From NCBI GenBank assembly GCA_045542335.1, contig JAZQKV010000116.1:62001-126000 (forward strand): a stretch of DNA of 64,000 nucleotides, in the 5' to 3' direction. The notes beneath the pieces are model-generated. The model was not told the origin of the DNA and did no database searches. It saw only the letters and a list, made by a program, of their open reading frames with translations. Made by a program: the position numbers and the translations under genes. The first letter of the stretch is position 1. Every line of letters starts with the position of its first letter. Origin of the DNA: CAKSUT01 sp045542335. GTDB taxonomy: Bacteria > Bacillota > Clostridia > Oscillospirales > CAG-382. Below are positions 17,584-26,474 of the stretch, piece after piece.

Positions 17584-18750
17584 GTGGAACTTAATGAGCG
17601 CAAGAAACAGATACTCAAAATGATAATCGATGCTTATATCGATTCCGGCGAACCTGTCGGCTCAAAGTATCTCACTCAGCATGGCGGACTTTCACTTTCC
17701 TCCGCAACTATCCGAAATGAGATGAGCGAGCTTGAGGAAATGGGTTATCTCGATAAGCCCCATACCTCGGCAGGACGTATTCCGTCCTCCGCCGGATACA
17801 GATTTTATGTGGATAAACTCATGGAGGATTACCGCCTCAATATGGAGGAGCTTGAGCTTCTCAATGACCTCACCAAATTCAAAACCGCCGAAACCGAAAG
17901 ACTCATGGAGCGTGCGGGAAGAATTATGTCGGGTGTAACGAGATATGCCTCTGTGTCTGTTGCATCAAAACCCGGTTGCACAACTGTGGCTAAATTTGAT
18001 GCAATGCTTCTTGGCGAAAAAAGCTTCCTGCTTGTTATGATAACGCAGCTTGGCGAGGTCAAAACAAGCGTTATAAATTCCGAGATTACCGTGACAGAGA
18101 GCGATATTGTCCGCATGAAGCCAATACTCAATAAGTATCTTGTAGGAGTTCCGCTTGACGGTGTTCAGCTTGAAACGGTGTTCTTGATTGAGGAAGAACT
18201 CGGACGGCTCAGAAGCCTTGCAAATCCAATTCTCCGTGCGGCTTTCAATGCGGCAAAGGGAACGGGCTTCGATAGCGTTAAGGTTGACGGCGTTACAAAT
18301 CTGCTTGAATATCCCGAATTTTCCGATATCGATAAGGTGCGTTCGCTTATGCAAACCTTTGAGCAACATTCGGGCGATATAAAACAGCTTATTTCGCGCA
18401 CAGACGGCGAAACTAACGCAAATCGTGAGGATGGTTTAAACACTACAGGGCTTGTGCCGATAAGCACAGACGGCATACGCGCAGGTGACCACGGCGTGAA
18501 AATCTATATCGGAGATCAGTCCGGTGACTCTGTTCTTTCAGACACAAGCATTGTTTATTGCTCTGTTCCCATTGGCGGAACAAATGCGGTAATCGGTGTT
18601 ATCGGTCCGAGAAGAATGGATTATAAAAAGGTTGTTTCAAGTCTGAGGTATTTTGCCGAGGGACTTGAGGGACTTGCAAAGGGGCTCGGAAACGGAGCAG
18701 AAAAGCCAAAGGAGCTTCCCGGTGCAGGCGAAAATGACAAAAACCCTTAA
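17584..18750 (+). CDS. hrcA: Heat-inducible transcription repressor HrcA
   Basis: HrcA binds CIRCE and represses class I heat-shock genes; it needs GroEL for activity. The N-terminal winged helix is clear (ILKMIIDAYIDSGEPVGSKYL, SLSSATIRNEMSELEEMGYL, HTSAGRIPS), followed by the GAF-like domain ending with IGPRRMDYKKVV. I chose the GTG at 17584 because AGGAGG at 17571-17576 is correctly spaced; the earlier in-frame GTG lies inside CIRCE. At about 388 residues it is longer than the usual ~345, with an extra acidic/polar segment near residues 275-310 and a charged C-terminal tail. It is the first gene of the four-gene chaperone operon. Confidence 0.96.
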   Translation: MELNERKKQILKMIIDAYIDSGEPVGSKYLTQHGGLSLSSATIRNEMSELEEMGYLDKPHTSAGRIPSSAGYRFYVDKLMEDYRLNMEELELLNDLTKFKTAETERLMERAGRIMSGVTRYASVSVASKPGCTTVAKFDAMLLGEKSFLLVMITQLGEVKTSVINSEITVTESDIVRMKPILNKYLVGVPLDGVQLETVFLIEEELGRLRSLANPILRAAFNAAKGTGFDSVKVDGVTNLLEYPEFSDIDKVRSLMQTFEQHSGDIKQLISRTDGETNANREDGLNTTGLVPISTDGIRAGDHGVKIYIGDQSGDSVLSDTSIVYCSVPIGGTNAVIGVIGPRRMDYKKVVSSLRYFAEGLEGLAKGLGNGAEKPKELPGAGENDKNP

Positions 18751-18788
18751 AAATAAAAACTTTGAACAAGGAGGTATGAAAGAGAGTA

Positions 18789-19385
18789 ATGGATACCAAT
18801 ACAAAGGAAACAACTGTTGAAAACGAAAATACTGCTCCCGAACAGGCGTCAGAAACTGTTTGTGAGGAAAAGCCAAAAGCAAAGACTAAAAAAGGCGATG
18901 ACAGGGCAGAGAAAAAGGCGAAAAAAGAACTCGAACAAAAGGATAAGGAGATTGAGGCACTAAAAGCTGAGCTTGCCGAAAAGGACGATCGTCATTTAAG
19001 ACTTCTTGCCGAATATGATAATTACAGAAAGCGCACACAGGGCGAAAAAGACGCAATTTACGGAACAGCTGTTGTTGACACGGTGGAAAAAATTCTTCCC
19101 ATTGTTGACGATATGGAACGTTCTCTTGCGGCTTGCGCAGATGACACATCTCCTGTTGCAGAGGGCGTGCGCATGATAGAGAAAAAGTTTAAGGATACCC
19201 TTGAAAAGATCGGCGTTACAGCAATTCCCGATGTTGGTGAACAGTTTAACCCCGATCTTCACAACGCCATTATGCACGACGAAGACCCCGATAAGGGAGA
19301 AAACGAAATTTCCGAAGTGTTTATGAAAGGCTATAAGCTTGGAGATAAAGTTGTTCGTCATTCAATGGTTAAGGTTGTTAACTGA
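18789..19385 (+). CDS. grpE: Nucleotide exchange factor GrpE
   Basis: GrpE releases ADP from DnaK. The 198 residues comprise a charged, disordered N-terminal ~50 residues rich in Lys, Ala and Glu, a long coiled coil (about 50-100, ending in RLLAEYDNYRKRT) and the beta-rich head with PDVGEQFNPDLHNAI and VVRHSMVKV. Start at 18789: AAGGAGG is about 14 nt upstream, rather far, with GAGAG closer. An out-of-frame ATG at 18776 lies too near the Shine-Dalgarno to be used. Confidence 0.96.
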   Translation: MDTNTKETTVENENTAPEQASETVCEEKPKAKTKKGDDRAEKKAKKELEQKDKEIEALKAELAEKDDRHLRLLAEYDNYRKRTQGEKDAIYGTAVVDTVEKILPIVDDMERSLAACADDTSPVAEGVRMIEKKFKDTLEKIGVTAIPDVGEQFNPDLHNAIMHDEDPDKGENEISEVFMKGYKLGDKVVRHSMVKVVN

Positions 19386-19409
19386 TACATCGGCAAAAAG
19401 CCTGATGTA
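19386..19409 (+). other. Hairpin in the grpE-dnaK intergenic region
   Basis: TACATC-GGC pairs with GCC-TGATGTA (one bulge) around AAAAA, followed at a distance by a T-rich stretch. It may be a processing or partial termination site inside the operon, setting different dosage of GrpE and DnaK. Confidence 0.4.
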
Positions 19410-19504
19410 TATTTAAAATACTTTTTGTAAGATTAAAATTAGCAGTCAATCAGCGTGCCTGCCAGAATCGGCGGCATTTGTAATTATGAAAGGATGAATT
19501 TATT

Positions 19505-21322
19505 ATGGGAAAAATTATTGGTATTGACCTTGGTACAACAAACTCTTGCGTAGCGGTTTTTGAGGGCGGCGAGCCTGTTGTTATCCCCAATTCTGAGGGT
19601 ATGAGAACAACTCCCTCTGTTGTATCTTTCAAGAAAGACGGCGAAAGAATTGTCGGCTCTGCGGCAAAGCGTCAGGCTATCACAAATCCCGACAGAACAA
19701 TAAGCTCCATCAAGAGAGTTATGGGTACAGACACAAAGGTTGCAATTGACGGCGAAAACTACACTCCTCAGCAGATTTCCGCTTTCGTTCTTCAGAAGCT
19801 CAAGGCTGATGCCGAAAGCTATCTCGGCCAGCCCGTCACAGAGGCTGTTATCACCGTTCCTGCATATTTCTCCGATGCACAGCGTCAGGCAACAAAGGAC
19901 GCAGGCAGAATTGCAGGTCTTGATGTAAAGAGAATCACCAACGAGCCGACAGCGCCAGCCATCGCATACGGCATGGATAAGGAAAAGGAACAAAAGGTTA
20001 TGATTTATGACCTCGGCGGCGGTACATTCGACGTTTCCATTCTTGAAATCGGCGATGGCGTTTTCGAGGTTCTTGCAACAAATGGTAATAACCACCTCGG
20101 CGGTGACGATTTTGACGAATGTATTGTTAACTATATGGCTGAGTCTTTCCTTGCTGACGAAGGAATTGACCTTCGCAAGGATAAGTCTGCCGCATCCCGT
20201 CTTAAGGAAGCAGCGGAAAAGGCAAAGATTGAACTCTCCGGCATGACAACAACAAACATCAATCTTCCCTTTATCACAGCTGACCAGAATGGTCCTAAGC
20301 ACTTTGATATGACTCTCACCCGTGCAAAGTTTGACGAGCTCACCTATAAGCTTGTTGAGCAGACCATGGAACCCATGAAGAAGGCTCTTGCTGATGCAGG
20401 TCTTTCTCCCTCACAGATTGATAAGGTTCTTCTTGTGGGCGGTTCAACAAGAGTTCCTGCAGTTCAGGAGGCTGTTAAGAAGTATATCGGTAAAGAACCC
20501 TTCAAGGGCATTAACCCCGATGAATGTGTTGCAGTTGGTGCGGCTGTTCAGGGCGCAATTCTCACAAACGACGTTAAGGACATTGTTCTCTTTGACGTTA
20601 CTCCCCTTTCTCTCGGTATTGAAACTCTCGGCGGCGTATGCAGCAAGATTATCGAAAGAAATACAACAATGCCCGTAACAAAGAGCCAGATTTTCTCAAC
20701 TGCGGCTGACGGTCAGACTTCTGTTGAAATCCATGTTCTTCAGGGTGAGCGTGAAATGGCGGCAGGCAACACAACTCTCGGTAGATTCCACCTCGACGGA
20801 ATCCCCTCTGCTCCCAGAGGAGTTCCTCAGATTGAAGTTACCTTTGATATTGACGCAAATGGCATCGTAAATGTTAAGGCAGTTGACAAGGGAACAGGTA
20901 AGGAACAGCATATCACCATTACCTCCTCCACAAATATGTCCGAGGAAGAAATTGAAAAGGCAGTAAAGGATGCTGAAAAGCACGCCGCAGAGGATAAGGC
21001 TGCAAAGGAAGCTGTTGATGCAAAGAACCATGCTGAAGCGGCAATATTCCAGATCAAGAAGAGCCTTGATGAGATTGGTGACAAGGTCAGCGAAGCAGAT
21101 AAGGCTCCCGTACTTGAAAAGATTACAAAGCTCGAAGAAACTCTCAAGGGCGGCAACACCGAGCAGATCAAGGCAGACACCGATGAGCTTCAGAAAGCGT
21201 TCTATCCTCTTGCAGAAAAGCTCTATCAGCAGGCAGGCGCAGCCGGTGCCGACGGCGCACAGCCCGGCATGAACGATGACGGAACAATCAACGCTGATTT
21301 CGAGGACAAGAGCGACAAATAA
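19505..21322 (+). CDS. dnaK: Molecular chaperone DnaK (Hsp70)
   Basis: This ATP-dependent Hsp70 chaperone works with DnaJ and GrpE. The 605 residues have an N-terminal ATPase domain (IGIDLGTTNSCVAV, phosphate 2 motif DLGGGTFDVSIL, adenosine motif LLVGGSTRVPAV), linker, substrate-binding domain (VTPLSLGIETLGG) and helical lid. It is of the Gram-positive type: the segment missing from the first quadrant relative to proteobacterial DnaK is absent here too. The start follows GAAAGGATG. The C-terminus is Gly/Ala-rich and ends acidic, as usual. Confidence 0.98.
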   Translation: MGKIIGIDLGTTNSCVAVFEGGEPVVIPNSEGMRTTPSVVSFKKDGERIVGSAAKRQAITNPDRTISSIKRVMGTDTKVAIDGENYTPQQISAFVLQKLKADAESYLGQPVTEAVITVPAYFSDAQRQATKDAGRIAGLDVKRITNEPTAPAIAYGMDKEKEQKVMIYDLGGGTFDVSILEIGDGVFEVLATNGNNHLGGDDFDECIVNYMAESFLADEGIDLRKDKSAASRLKEAAEKAKIELSGMTTTNINLPFITADQNGPKHFDMTLTRAKFDELTYKLVEQTMEPMKKALADAGLSPSQIDKVLLVGGSTRVPAVQEAVKKYIGKEPFKGINPDECVAVGAAVQGAILTNDVKDIVLFDVTPLSLGIETLGGVCSKIIERNTTMPVTKSQIFSTAADGQTSVEIHVLQGEREMAAGNTTLGRFHLDGIPSAPRGVPQIEVTFDIDANGIVNVKAVDKGTGKEQHITITSSTNMSEEEIEKAVKDAEKHAAEDKAAKEAVDAKNHAEAAIFQIKKSLDEIGDKVSEADKAPVLEKITKLEETLKGGNTEQIKADTDELQKAFYPLAEKLYQQAGAAGADGAQPGMNDDGTINADFEDKSDK

Positions 21323-21339
21323 TCCGGTTTGAATTTTTT

Positions 21340-21376
21340 CGGGACTGTATCATGAAAAAAGTCGGATGCAGTCCCG
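21340..21376 (+). other. Hairpin with alternative pairing between dnaK and dnaJ
   Basis: CGGGACTG (21340-21347) pairs with CAGTCCCG (21369-21376). A competing 5-bp stem uses TCGGA (21362-21366) and TCCGA downstream. No T-run follows, so it is more likely a processing or stability element than a terminator. Confidence 0.45.
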
Positions 21377-21420
21377 TGTCCGATTATAAACAACAATAAC
21401 CAAACATTTACGAGGCTAAA

Positions 21421-22590
21421 ATGGCTGAAAAAAGAGATTATTATGAGGTGCTTGGTCTTCAAAAGGGAGCAAGTGCCGATGAAATAAAAAAAGCCTTCCG
21501 AAAGCTCGGAAAGCAATATCATCCCGACCTTAACCCCGGAAATAAGGAAGCCGAGGAAAAGTTCAAGGAAATAAACGAAGCTTACACAATCCTTTCCGAC
21601 CCCGATAAAAAGTCCAAGTACGATGCATACGGTCATGCAGGAGTTGACCCGAGCTACGGCGCAGGTGCCGGCGGCTTCGGTGGCTTTGAGGGCGGCTTTG
21701 GCGGATTTGACTTTGGAGATGCTTCGGACATTTTCTCGTCATTCTTTGGCGGCGGCGGAATGAGAACAAACCGCAACGGACCCACAAGGGGAAACGATAG
21801 AGAGGTTCGTATAACGCTGACATTTGAAGAAGCTGTTTTCGGATGTAAAAAGGAAATCAGTTATTCAAGAGTTGAAAAGTGCGAAACCTGTGGCGGCAAC
21901 GGTGCTGCGGCTGGAACACAGCCCGAAACCTGTTCTGCCTGTGGTGGAACCGGTTCAATACGCACACAGCAGAGAACAATTCTCGGCGTGATGCAGTCAA
22001 CCCGTCCCTGTTCAGCTTGCGCAGGAACGGGAAAAGTGGTTAAGAATCCATGTCAGAGCTGTCGCGGAACAGGATTTGTGACAAAGAAAAAGAAGCTTGA
22101 CGTGACAATTCCGGCGGGTATTGACGACGGACAGAACATAGTGCTTCGTTCCCAGGGCGATATGGGCAAAAACGGCGGACCAAACGGCGACCTTTATATA
22201 ACGGTGAATGTCAAGTCCCACACTGTTTTTGACCGTGACGGCTATAACATTTATTGTGAAGTGCCTATAACCTTCACCGAGGCGGCACTCGGTGCAAAGA
22301 TAAATGTCCCCACTCTTGAGGGCGACTATGAATACACAATCAACGAGGGAACTCAAAGCGGCTCTGTGTTTACACTTAAAGGCAAGGGCGTTCAGGTTGT
22401 AAATTCAAAGGGCAGAGGCGATCTCACCTTCAGAGTAATTGTCGAAGTGCCCAAAAATCTGAATTCAAAGCAAAAAGAGCTTCTCCGGGAGTTTGATGAA
22501 TCCTGCGACGGCAAAAACAATGTTCAGAAAAAGAGCTTTGGAGAAAAAGTTAAGTCCGCATTTAAGGAAATGAAAGACTGGTTTGATTAA
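21421..22590 (+). CDS. dnaJ: Chaperone protein DnaJ (Hsp40)
   Basis: This is a complete type I DnaJ of 389 residues: J domain with the HPD tripeptide (QYHPDLNPG), a Gly/Phe-rich region (about 75-115), the zinc-binding domain with four CxxCxGxG-type repeats (CETCGGNG, CSACGGTG, CSACAGTG, CQSCRGTG) and two C-terminal substrate-binding domains. It stimulates DnaK ATPase and hands over unfolded clients. It is the last gene of the operon, before a bidirectional terminator. Confidence 0.98.
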   Translation: MAEKRDYYEVLGLQKGASADEIKKAFRKLGKQYHPDLNPGNKEAEEKFKEINEAYTILSDPDKKSKYDAYGHAGVDPSYGAGAGGFGGFEGGFGGFDFGDASDIFSSFFGGGGMRTNRNGPTRGNDREVRITLTFEEAVFGCKKEISYSRVEKCETCGGNGAAAGTQPETCSACGGTGSIRTQQRTILGVMQSTRPCSACAGTGKVVKNPCQSCRGTGFVTKKKKLDVTIPAGIDDGQNIVLRSQGDMGKNGGPNGDLYITVNVKSHTVFDRDGYNIYCEVPITFTEAALGAKINVPTLEGDYEYTINEGTQSGSVFTLKGKGVQVVNSKGRGDLTFRVIVEVPKNLNSKQKELLREFDESCDGKNNVQKKSFGEKVKSAFKEMKDWFD

Positions 22591-22593
22591 AGC

Positions 22594-22631
22594 AAAAGGT
22601 GGAGTGTTTCGGTTGAAGCACTCCGCCTTTT
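22594..22631 (+). terminator. Bidirectional terminator between dnaJ and clpX
   Basis: AAAGGTGGAGTG and CACTCCGCCTTT form a 12-bp stem (one G-T pair) flanked by A-rich and T-rich sides, between convergent genes. Confidence 0.85.
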
Positions 22632-22641
22632 AATTATAAAA

Positions 22642-23970
22642 TTATGCTATTTCTTCGGACTCCGCTTTAGCTTTGCTTTTTGCGGAGCTTTTCTTTGCTT
22701 TTGGCTTACTTTCGCCTTTTACGATAACTGCTTCCCCCGTTTTTTCAACGACTGCTTTTGTCACAATTATCTTGCTGACATTCTCCTCGGACGGAACTTC
22801 GTACATAAGAGGAAGCATGATTTCTTCCATTATTGAGCGAAGTCCACGAGCACCGGTCTTTCTCTGCTCGGAAAGCTTTGCCACCGCCTCAAGTGCCTCC
22901 GGTTCAAATTCAATCTCGGTTCCATCGAGGTCGAACAGCTTTTTGTATTGGTTAACAAGGCAGTTTTTAGGCTCGGTGAGAATCCTCACAAGAGCTTCGG
23001 AGTCGAGAGGCTCAAGCGTTGTTATCATAGGCACTCTGCCCACAAGCTCTGGAATAAGCCCGTACTTTACAAGGTCGTGAGGGGTCACTTCATTATAAAT
23101 AGTGCCCTTGCTCTTTTCTTTCTGAGTGAGTATGGTTGTTCCAAAACCAAGAGTTTGCTTTCCTGTTCGGTTGCTGATTATTTCCTCAATTCCGTCAAAA
23201 GCGCCGCCGCAAATGAAAAGGATGTTTGAGGTGTCAACCTGAATAAATTCCTGCCCCGGATGCTTTCTTCCGCCCTGGGGAGGAACATTTGAAACAGTGC
23301 CTTCGAGTATTTTGAGAAGTGCCTGTTGAACGCCTTCACCCGATACATCACGGGTTATGGAACGGTTTTCACTGCGTCTTGCAATCTTATCAATTTCGTC
23401 GATATAGATAATACCTCTTTCTGCAAGACTGACATCGTAGTCCGCCGCCTGTATAAGACGAAGAAGAATGTTTTCAACATCCTCGCCAACATAACCTGCT
23501 TCGGTAAGGGTTGTTGCATCGGCGATGGCAAACGGCACCTTCAAAAGCTTGGCAAGGGTTTGCGCAAGAAGCGTTTTTCCAACACCTGTCGGTCCTAAAA
23601 TAAGAACATTGCTCTTTTGAAGCTCGGTGGAAGCAATCGGGTCATCGGTCTTTTTCTTTTTGTCAGCAGAAAGGATTCTTTTGTAGTGGTTGTAAACCGC
23701 AACTGAAAGGGCTTTTTTTGCACTGTCCTGACCAATAACATAGTTGTCAAGATGCTCTTTTATTTCACGGGGTTTTGGAAGATTTCCGAGAGTAAGCTCT
23801 CCTGCCGTTTCTGCGGCTTGGGCAAACACTTCCTCTGTATCTTCAAGGATTTCTTCGCAAAGGCTTATGCAGTCTGCGCAGATATTTGCTCCCATAGGAC
23901 CGAAAACAAGATGAACCTCATCGCTGTTTCTTCCGCAGAAACAACAAATATGCTCCGGTTTCTTTGCCAT
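22642..23970 (-). CDS. clpX: ATP-dependent Clp protease ATP-binding subunit ClpX
   Basis: ClpX is the hexameric AAA+ unfoldase that feeds substrates into ClpP. The 442 residues have an N-terminal C4 zinc domain (CCFCGR...CADC), Walker A GPTGVGKT, Walker B IYIDEIDKI, sensor arginines, and a loop LGFG at the position of the ClpP-docking IGF loop. About 25 residues rich in Lys, Ala and Ser are appended at the C-terminus (KPKAKKSSAKSKAKAE), resembling the tail of the neighbouring trigger factor. It follows clpP on the minus strand but is separated by a terminator-like hairpin. Confidence 0.97.
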   Translation of the reverse strand: MAKKPEHICCFCGRNSDEVHLVFGPMGANICADCISLCEEILEDTEEVFAQAAETAGELTLGNLPKPREIKEHLDNYVIGQDSAKKALSVAVYNHYKRILSADKKKKTDDPIASTELQKSNVLILGPTGVGKTLLAQTLAKLLKVPFAIADATTLTEAGYVGEDVENILLRLIQAADYDVSLAERGIIYIDEIDKIARRSENRSITRDVSGEGVQQALLKILEGTVSNVPPQGGRKHPGQEFIQVDTSNILFICGGAFDGIEEIISNRTGKQTLGFGTTILTQKEKSKGTIYNEVTPHDLVKYGLIPELVGRVPMITTLEPLDSEALVRILTEPKNCLVNQYKKLFDLDGTEIEFEPEALEAVAKLSEQRKTGARGLRSIMEEIMLPLMYEVPSEENVSKIIVTKAVVEKTGEAVIVKGESKPKAKKSSAKSKAKAESEEIA

Positions 23971-24020
23971 TTTGCTTTACCTACCTTTCTTTTGTGGTAG
24001 CGTGGGTGAGTTTACAGAAT

Positions 24021-24057
24021 AAAACCGCCGACGTACATTTTTGTGTAACGTCGGCGG
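24021..24057 (-). terminator. Terminator or attenuating hairpin between clpP and clpX
   Basis: On the minus strand a perfect 10-bp stem (CCGCCGACGT and ACGTCGGCGG) is followed by TTTTATT. It would end or reduce tig-clpP readthrough into clpX. Confidence 0.8.
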
Positions 24058-24136
24058 ATTCTTTTACGCTTGTGAATCTGTTCCGCAGTCTTTTGCCGAC
24101 ATTTGCGTTGCAGATTTATACGCCGGGATACATGGA

Positions 24137-24721
24137 TTAGTCTCTCTTGCCGATAACCTTGTCAACAAGACCATATTCCATGGCCTGTTCGGCGGTGAGG
24201 AAATTATCTCTTTCTGTGTCCCTTGCGATTTCTTCAATTGACTTGCCTGTCTGAGATGCAAGAATTGAGTTCATTCTCTCGCGGATGCGGATAATGTGGT
24301 CTGCATGGATTTTAATATCTGTTGCCTGACCGCGTGTTCCGCCAAGGGGCTGATGAATCATAATCTCGCTGTTGGGGAGTGCAAGTCTTTTACCCTTTGC
24401 ACCGGAGGAAAGCAGGAATGCTCCCATGCTTGCCGCCATACCCACGCATATTGTGGATACATCGCACTTGATATAATTCATCGTATCATAAATCGCCATG
24501 CCTGCGGAAATTGAACCGCCGGGGCTGTTGATGTAAAGACAAATATCTTTGTCGGGATCCTTTGCTTCAAGATAAAGAAGCTGTGCAACAACAAGGGATG
24601 CTGTTGTGTCATTTACCTCGTCTGCAAGGAAAACGATTCTGTCATTGAGAAGTCTGGAGTAGATGTCATAAGAACGCTCTCCTCTGCCTTCCTGTTCGAC
24701 TACCATTGGGATATACGGCAT
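24137..24721 (-). CDS. clpP: ATP-dependent Clp protease proteolytic subunit ClpP
   Basis: ClpP is the serine protease chamber partnered by ClpX. The 194-residue protein has the catalytic triad: Ser in GMAASMGAFLL, His in MIHQPLGG and Asp in ERDNF. The start at 24721 (MPYIPMVVEQ) is preceded by GGAGGT at good spacing; the 13 extra upstream codons are not family-like. Gene order tig-clpP-clpX is typical of Bacillota. Confidence 0.97.
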   Translation of the reverse strand: MPYIPMVVEQEGRGERSYDIYSRLLNDRIVFLADEVNDTTASLVVAQLLYLEAKDPDKDICLYINSPGGSISAGMAIYDTMNYIKCDVSTICVGMAASMGAFLLSSGAKGKRLALPNSEIMIHQPLGGTRGQATDIKIHADHIIRIRERMNSILASQTGKSIEEIARDTERDNFLTAEQAMEYGLVDKVIGKRD

Positions 24722-24787
24722 ATTCTTACCTCCAATCGGGATGCCGGTTTGCGGCATCAAAAAATATTTTCTGAAATGCGCCTCTGA

Positions 24788-26290
24788 TTATTCAGCGTCT
24801 TTCTTTTCTGTTTTTGCCTTGGTTGTTCTCTTTGCCTTGGGCTTTGCTTCGGTTTCTGCCTTTTCGGTCTTTGCCTCTGCCTCTGCGCCTTCAGCATCTG
24901 CCTTCTTGGCTCTGGGCTTTCTTGTGCGAGTTGTCTTCTTGGGCTCTTCTGCAGTTTCTGTTGCCTTTGCTGCTTCTGCCGCTTCAAGCTCAGCCTTGGT
25001 TACGGTCTTTTCTGTGATGTCAGCGTACTCTCTTACCTTTTCAAATGCCTTTGAATAGGTGATTTCATCAGTAATGTAATCGGGAGTGAGAGCCTTCTTA
25101 ACATCTTCTGCCTTCATGCCGTATGCGTTTGCGATTTCTGTGTACTTTGCTTCAATATCTTCCTCTGTTGCTGTGATGCCTTCGATTTCGATAATCTTTT
25201 CAAGTGCAAGAGAACGCTTAACGTTGATTTCAGCTGCCTTGGAATAGTGCTCCTTGAGAGAATCAAGGGTCATGCCTGTGTACTGCATGAACATATCAAG
25301 GCTCATACCCTGCTGACGGAGATTGGAGTCATATTCTCTAACGAGGTTTTCCTTTTCCTTGTCATACATAACTTCGGGAATTTCAGCCTCAACAAGAGCG
25401 CAAAGAGCTTCAGCAAGAGCTTCGCCAAGCTTTCTTTCAGCATCTGCATCGTGCTTCTTAACTATCTTTGCCTTGATATCTGCCTTATATTCATCAAGAG
25501 TGTCAAATTCGGAAGCATCCTTTGCAAATTCATCATCGAGAGCAGGAAGCTCTTCCTTTTCGATGGCATTGAGCTTGCACTTGAACACAGCTGCCTTGCC
25601 CTTGAGTTCTTCTGCGTGATATTCTTCGGGGAATGTAACGTTTACGTCAAATTCCTCGCCTGTCTTCTTGCCGACAATCTGTTCCTCAAAGCCGGGGATA
25701 AACTGACCGGAGCCGAGTGTGAGCTTGTGACCCTCGCCCTTGCCGCCGTCAAATGCAACGCCGTCAACAAAACCTTCATAGTCAATGTTTGTGATGTCGC
25801 CCATTTCTGCAGCTCTGTCTTCAATGGTGATGTTTCTTGCAAGTCTCTTGCGAGCGATTTCAAGGTCAGCATCAACCTCTGCGTCCTCAACTGCAACTGT
25901 TGTCTTTTCAAGCTTGATTCCCTTATAGTCGCCAAGCTTCACATCAGGCTTTCTGATAAAGCTTACCTTTGCGATAACGCCGTCTTCGTTTTCAAAGTCA
26001 ACGTCTGTAATTTCGGGAGTAGCAATGATTGTGTAGCCTGCTTCCTTTGCGCCTGCTTCGATTTCAGCGGGAAGAACCTCGTTGATGGCATCTTCATAGA
26101 AAACACCCTTGCCGTAGTACTTCTCGATAATGCCCTTGGGAGCTTTACCCTTTCTGAAGCCGGGAATCTGAATCTTCTTCACATTCTTCTTGTAAGCGGC
26201 GTCAACGGCCTTGTTGAAGGCATCTCTTTCGATTTTGATTTCGAGCTCAATTTTGTTGGTCTCGATTTCCTTTGCATTTTTCAAACTCAT
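24788..26290 (-). CDS. tig: Trigger factor (ribosome-bound peptidyl-prolyl isomerase chaperone) with long Lys/Ala/Glu-rich tail
   Basis: Trigger factor binds ribosomal protein L23 and shields nascent chains. The 500-residue product shows the ribosome-binding loop GFRKGKAP, the FKBP-type PPIase domain (about 150-245, containing GEEFDVNVTFPEEYHAEELKG in part) and the helical chaperone arms. Unlike ordinary trigger factors (~430 residues) it ends in about 70 residues of low-complexity Lys, Ala, Glu and Thr (for example TRTRKPRAKKADAEG), probably disordered. I chose ATG 26290 (MSLKNAKE) because AAAGGAAGG lies directly upstream. Confidence 0.95.
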   Translation of the reverse strand: MSLKNAKEIETNKIELEIKIERDAFNKAVDAAYKKNVKKIQIPGFRKGKAPKGIIEKYYGKGVFYEDAINEVLPAEIEAGAKEAGYTIIATPEITDVDFENEDGVIAKVSFIRKPDVKLGDYKGIKLEKTTVAVEDAEVDADLEIARKRLARNITIEDRAAEMGDITNIDYEGFVDGVAFDGGKGEGHKLTLGSGQFIPGFEEQIVGKKTGEEFDVNVTFPEEYHAEELKGKAAVFKCKLNAIEKEELPALDDEFAKDASEFDTLDEYKADIKAKIVKKHDADAERKLGEALAEALCALVEAEIPEVMYDKEKENLVREYDSNLRQQGMSLDMFMQYTGMTLDSLKEHYSKAAEINVKRSLALEKIIEIEGITATEEDIEAKYTEIANAYGMKAEDVKKALTPDYITDEITYSKAFEKVREYADITEKTVTKAELEAAEAAKATETAEEPKKTTRTRKPRAKKADAEGAEAEAKTEKAETEAKPKAKRTTKAKTEKKDAE

Positions 26291-26349
26291 GGATAGTTCC
26301 TTCCTTTCTTTTAACGGCCGGAAAAACCTCATGGGTTTAACCTTCCGTA

Positions 26350-26372
26350 AACGTCCCCGATAAAAGGACGTT
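26350..26372 (-). other. Leader hairpin upstream of tig
   Basis: AACGTCC and GGACGTT pair around a 9-nt loop in the untranslated leader between promoter and tig start. No T-run follows; its role is unknown. Confidence 0.4.
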
Positions 26373-26402
26373 AATTACAAAATAAAATAACTTATCTATA
26401 TT

Positions 26403-26430
26403 ATTTTATACCATTTTTTAAATATGTCAA
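26403..26430 (-). promoter_or_regulatory. sigmaA promoter of tig-clpP
   Basis: On the minus strand, TTGACA (26425-26430) and TAAAAT (26403-26408) have a 16-bp spacer, about 113 nt before the tig start. No CIRCE or CtsR-like heptad repeat was seen next to it. Confidence 0.75.
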
Positions 26431-26474
26431 GATGTTTTTGAATAAATCGTATACTTGCCCAATATTTTCCTTTT

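Noticed and set aside
25247..26296. A 349-codon plus-strand frame
   Set aside because: It is antisense to tig and Cys/Phe/Leu-rich; tig is certain.
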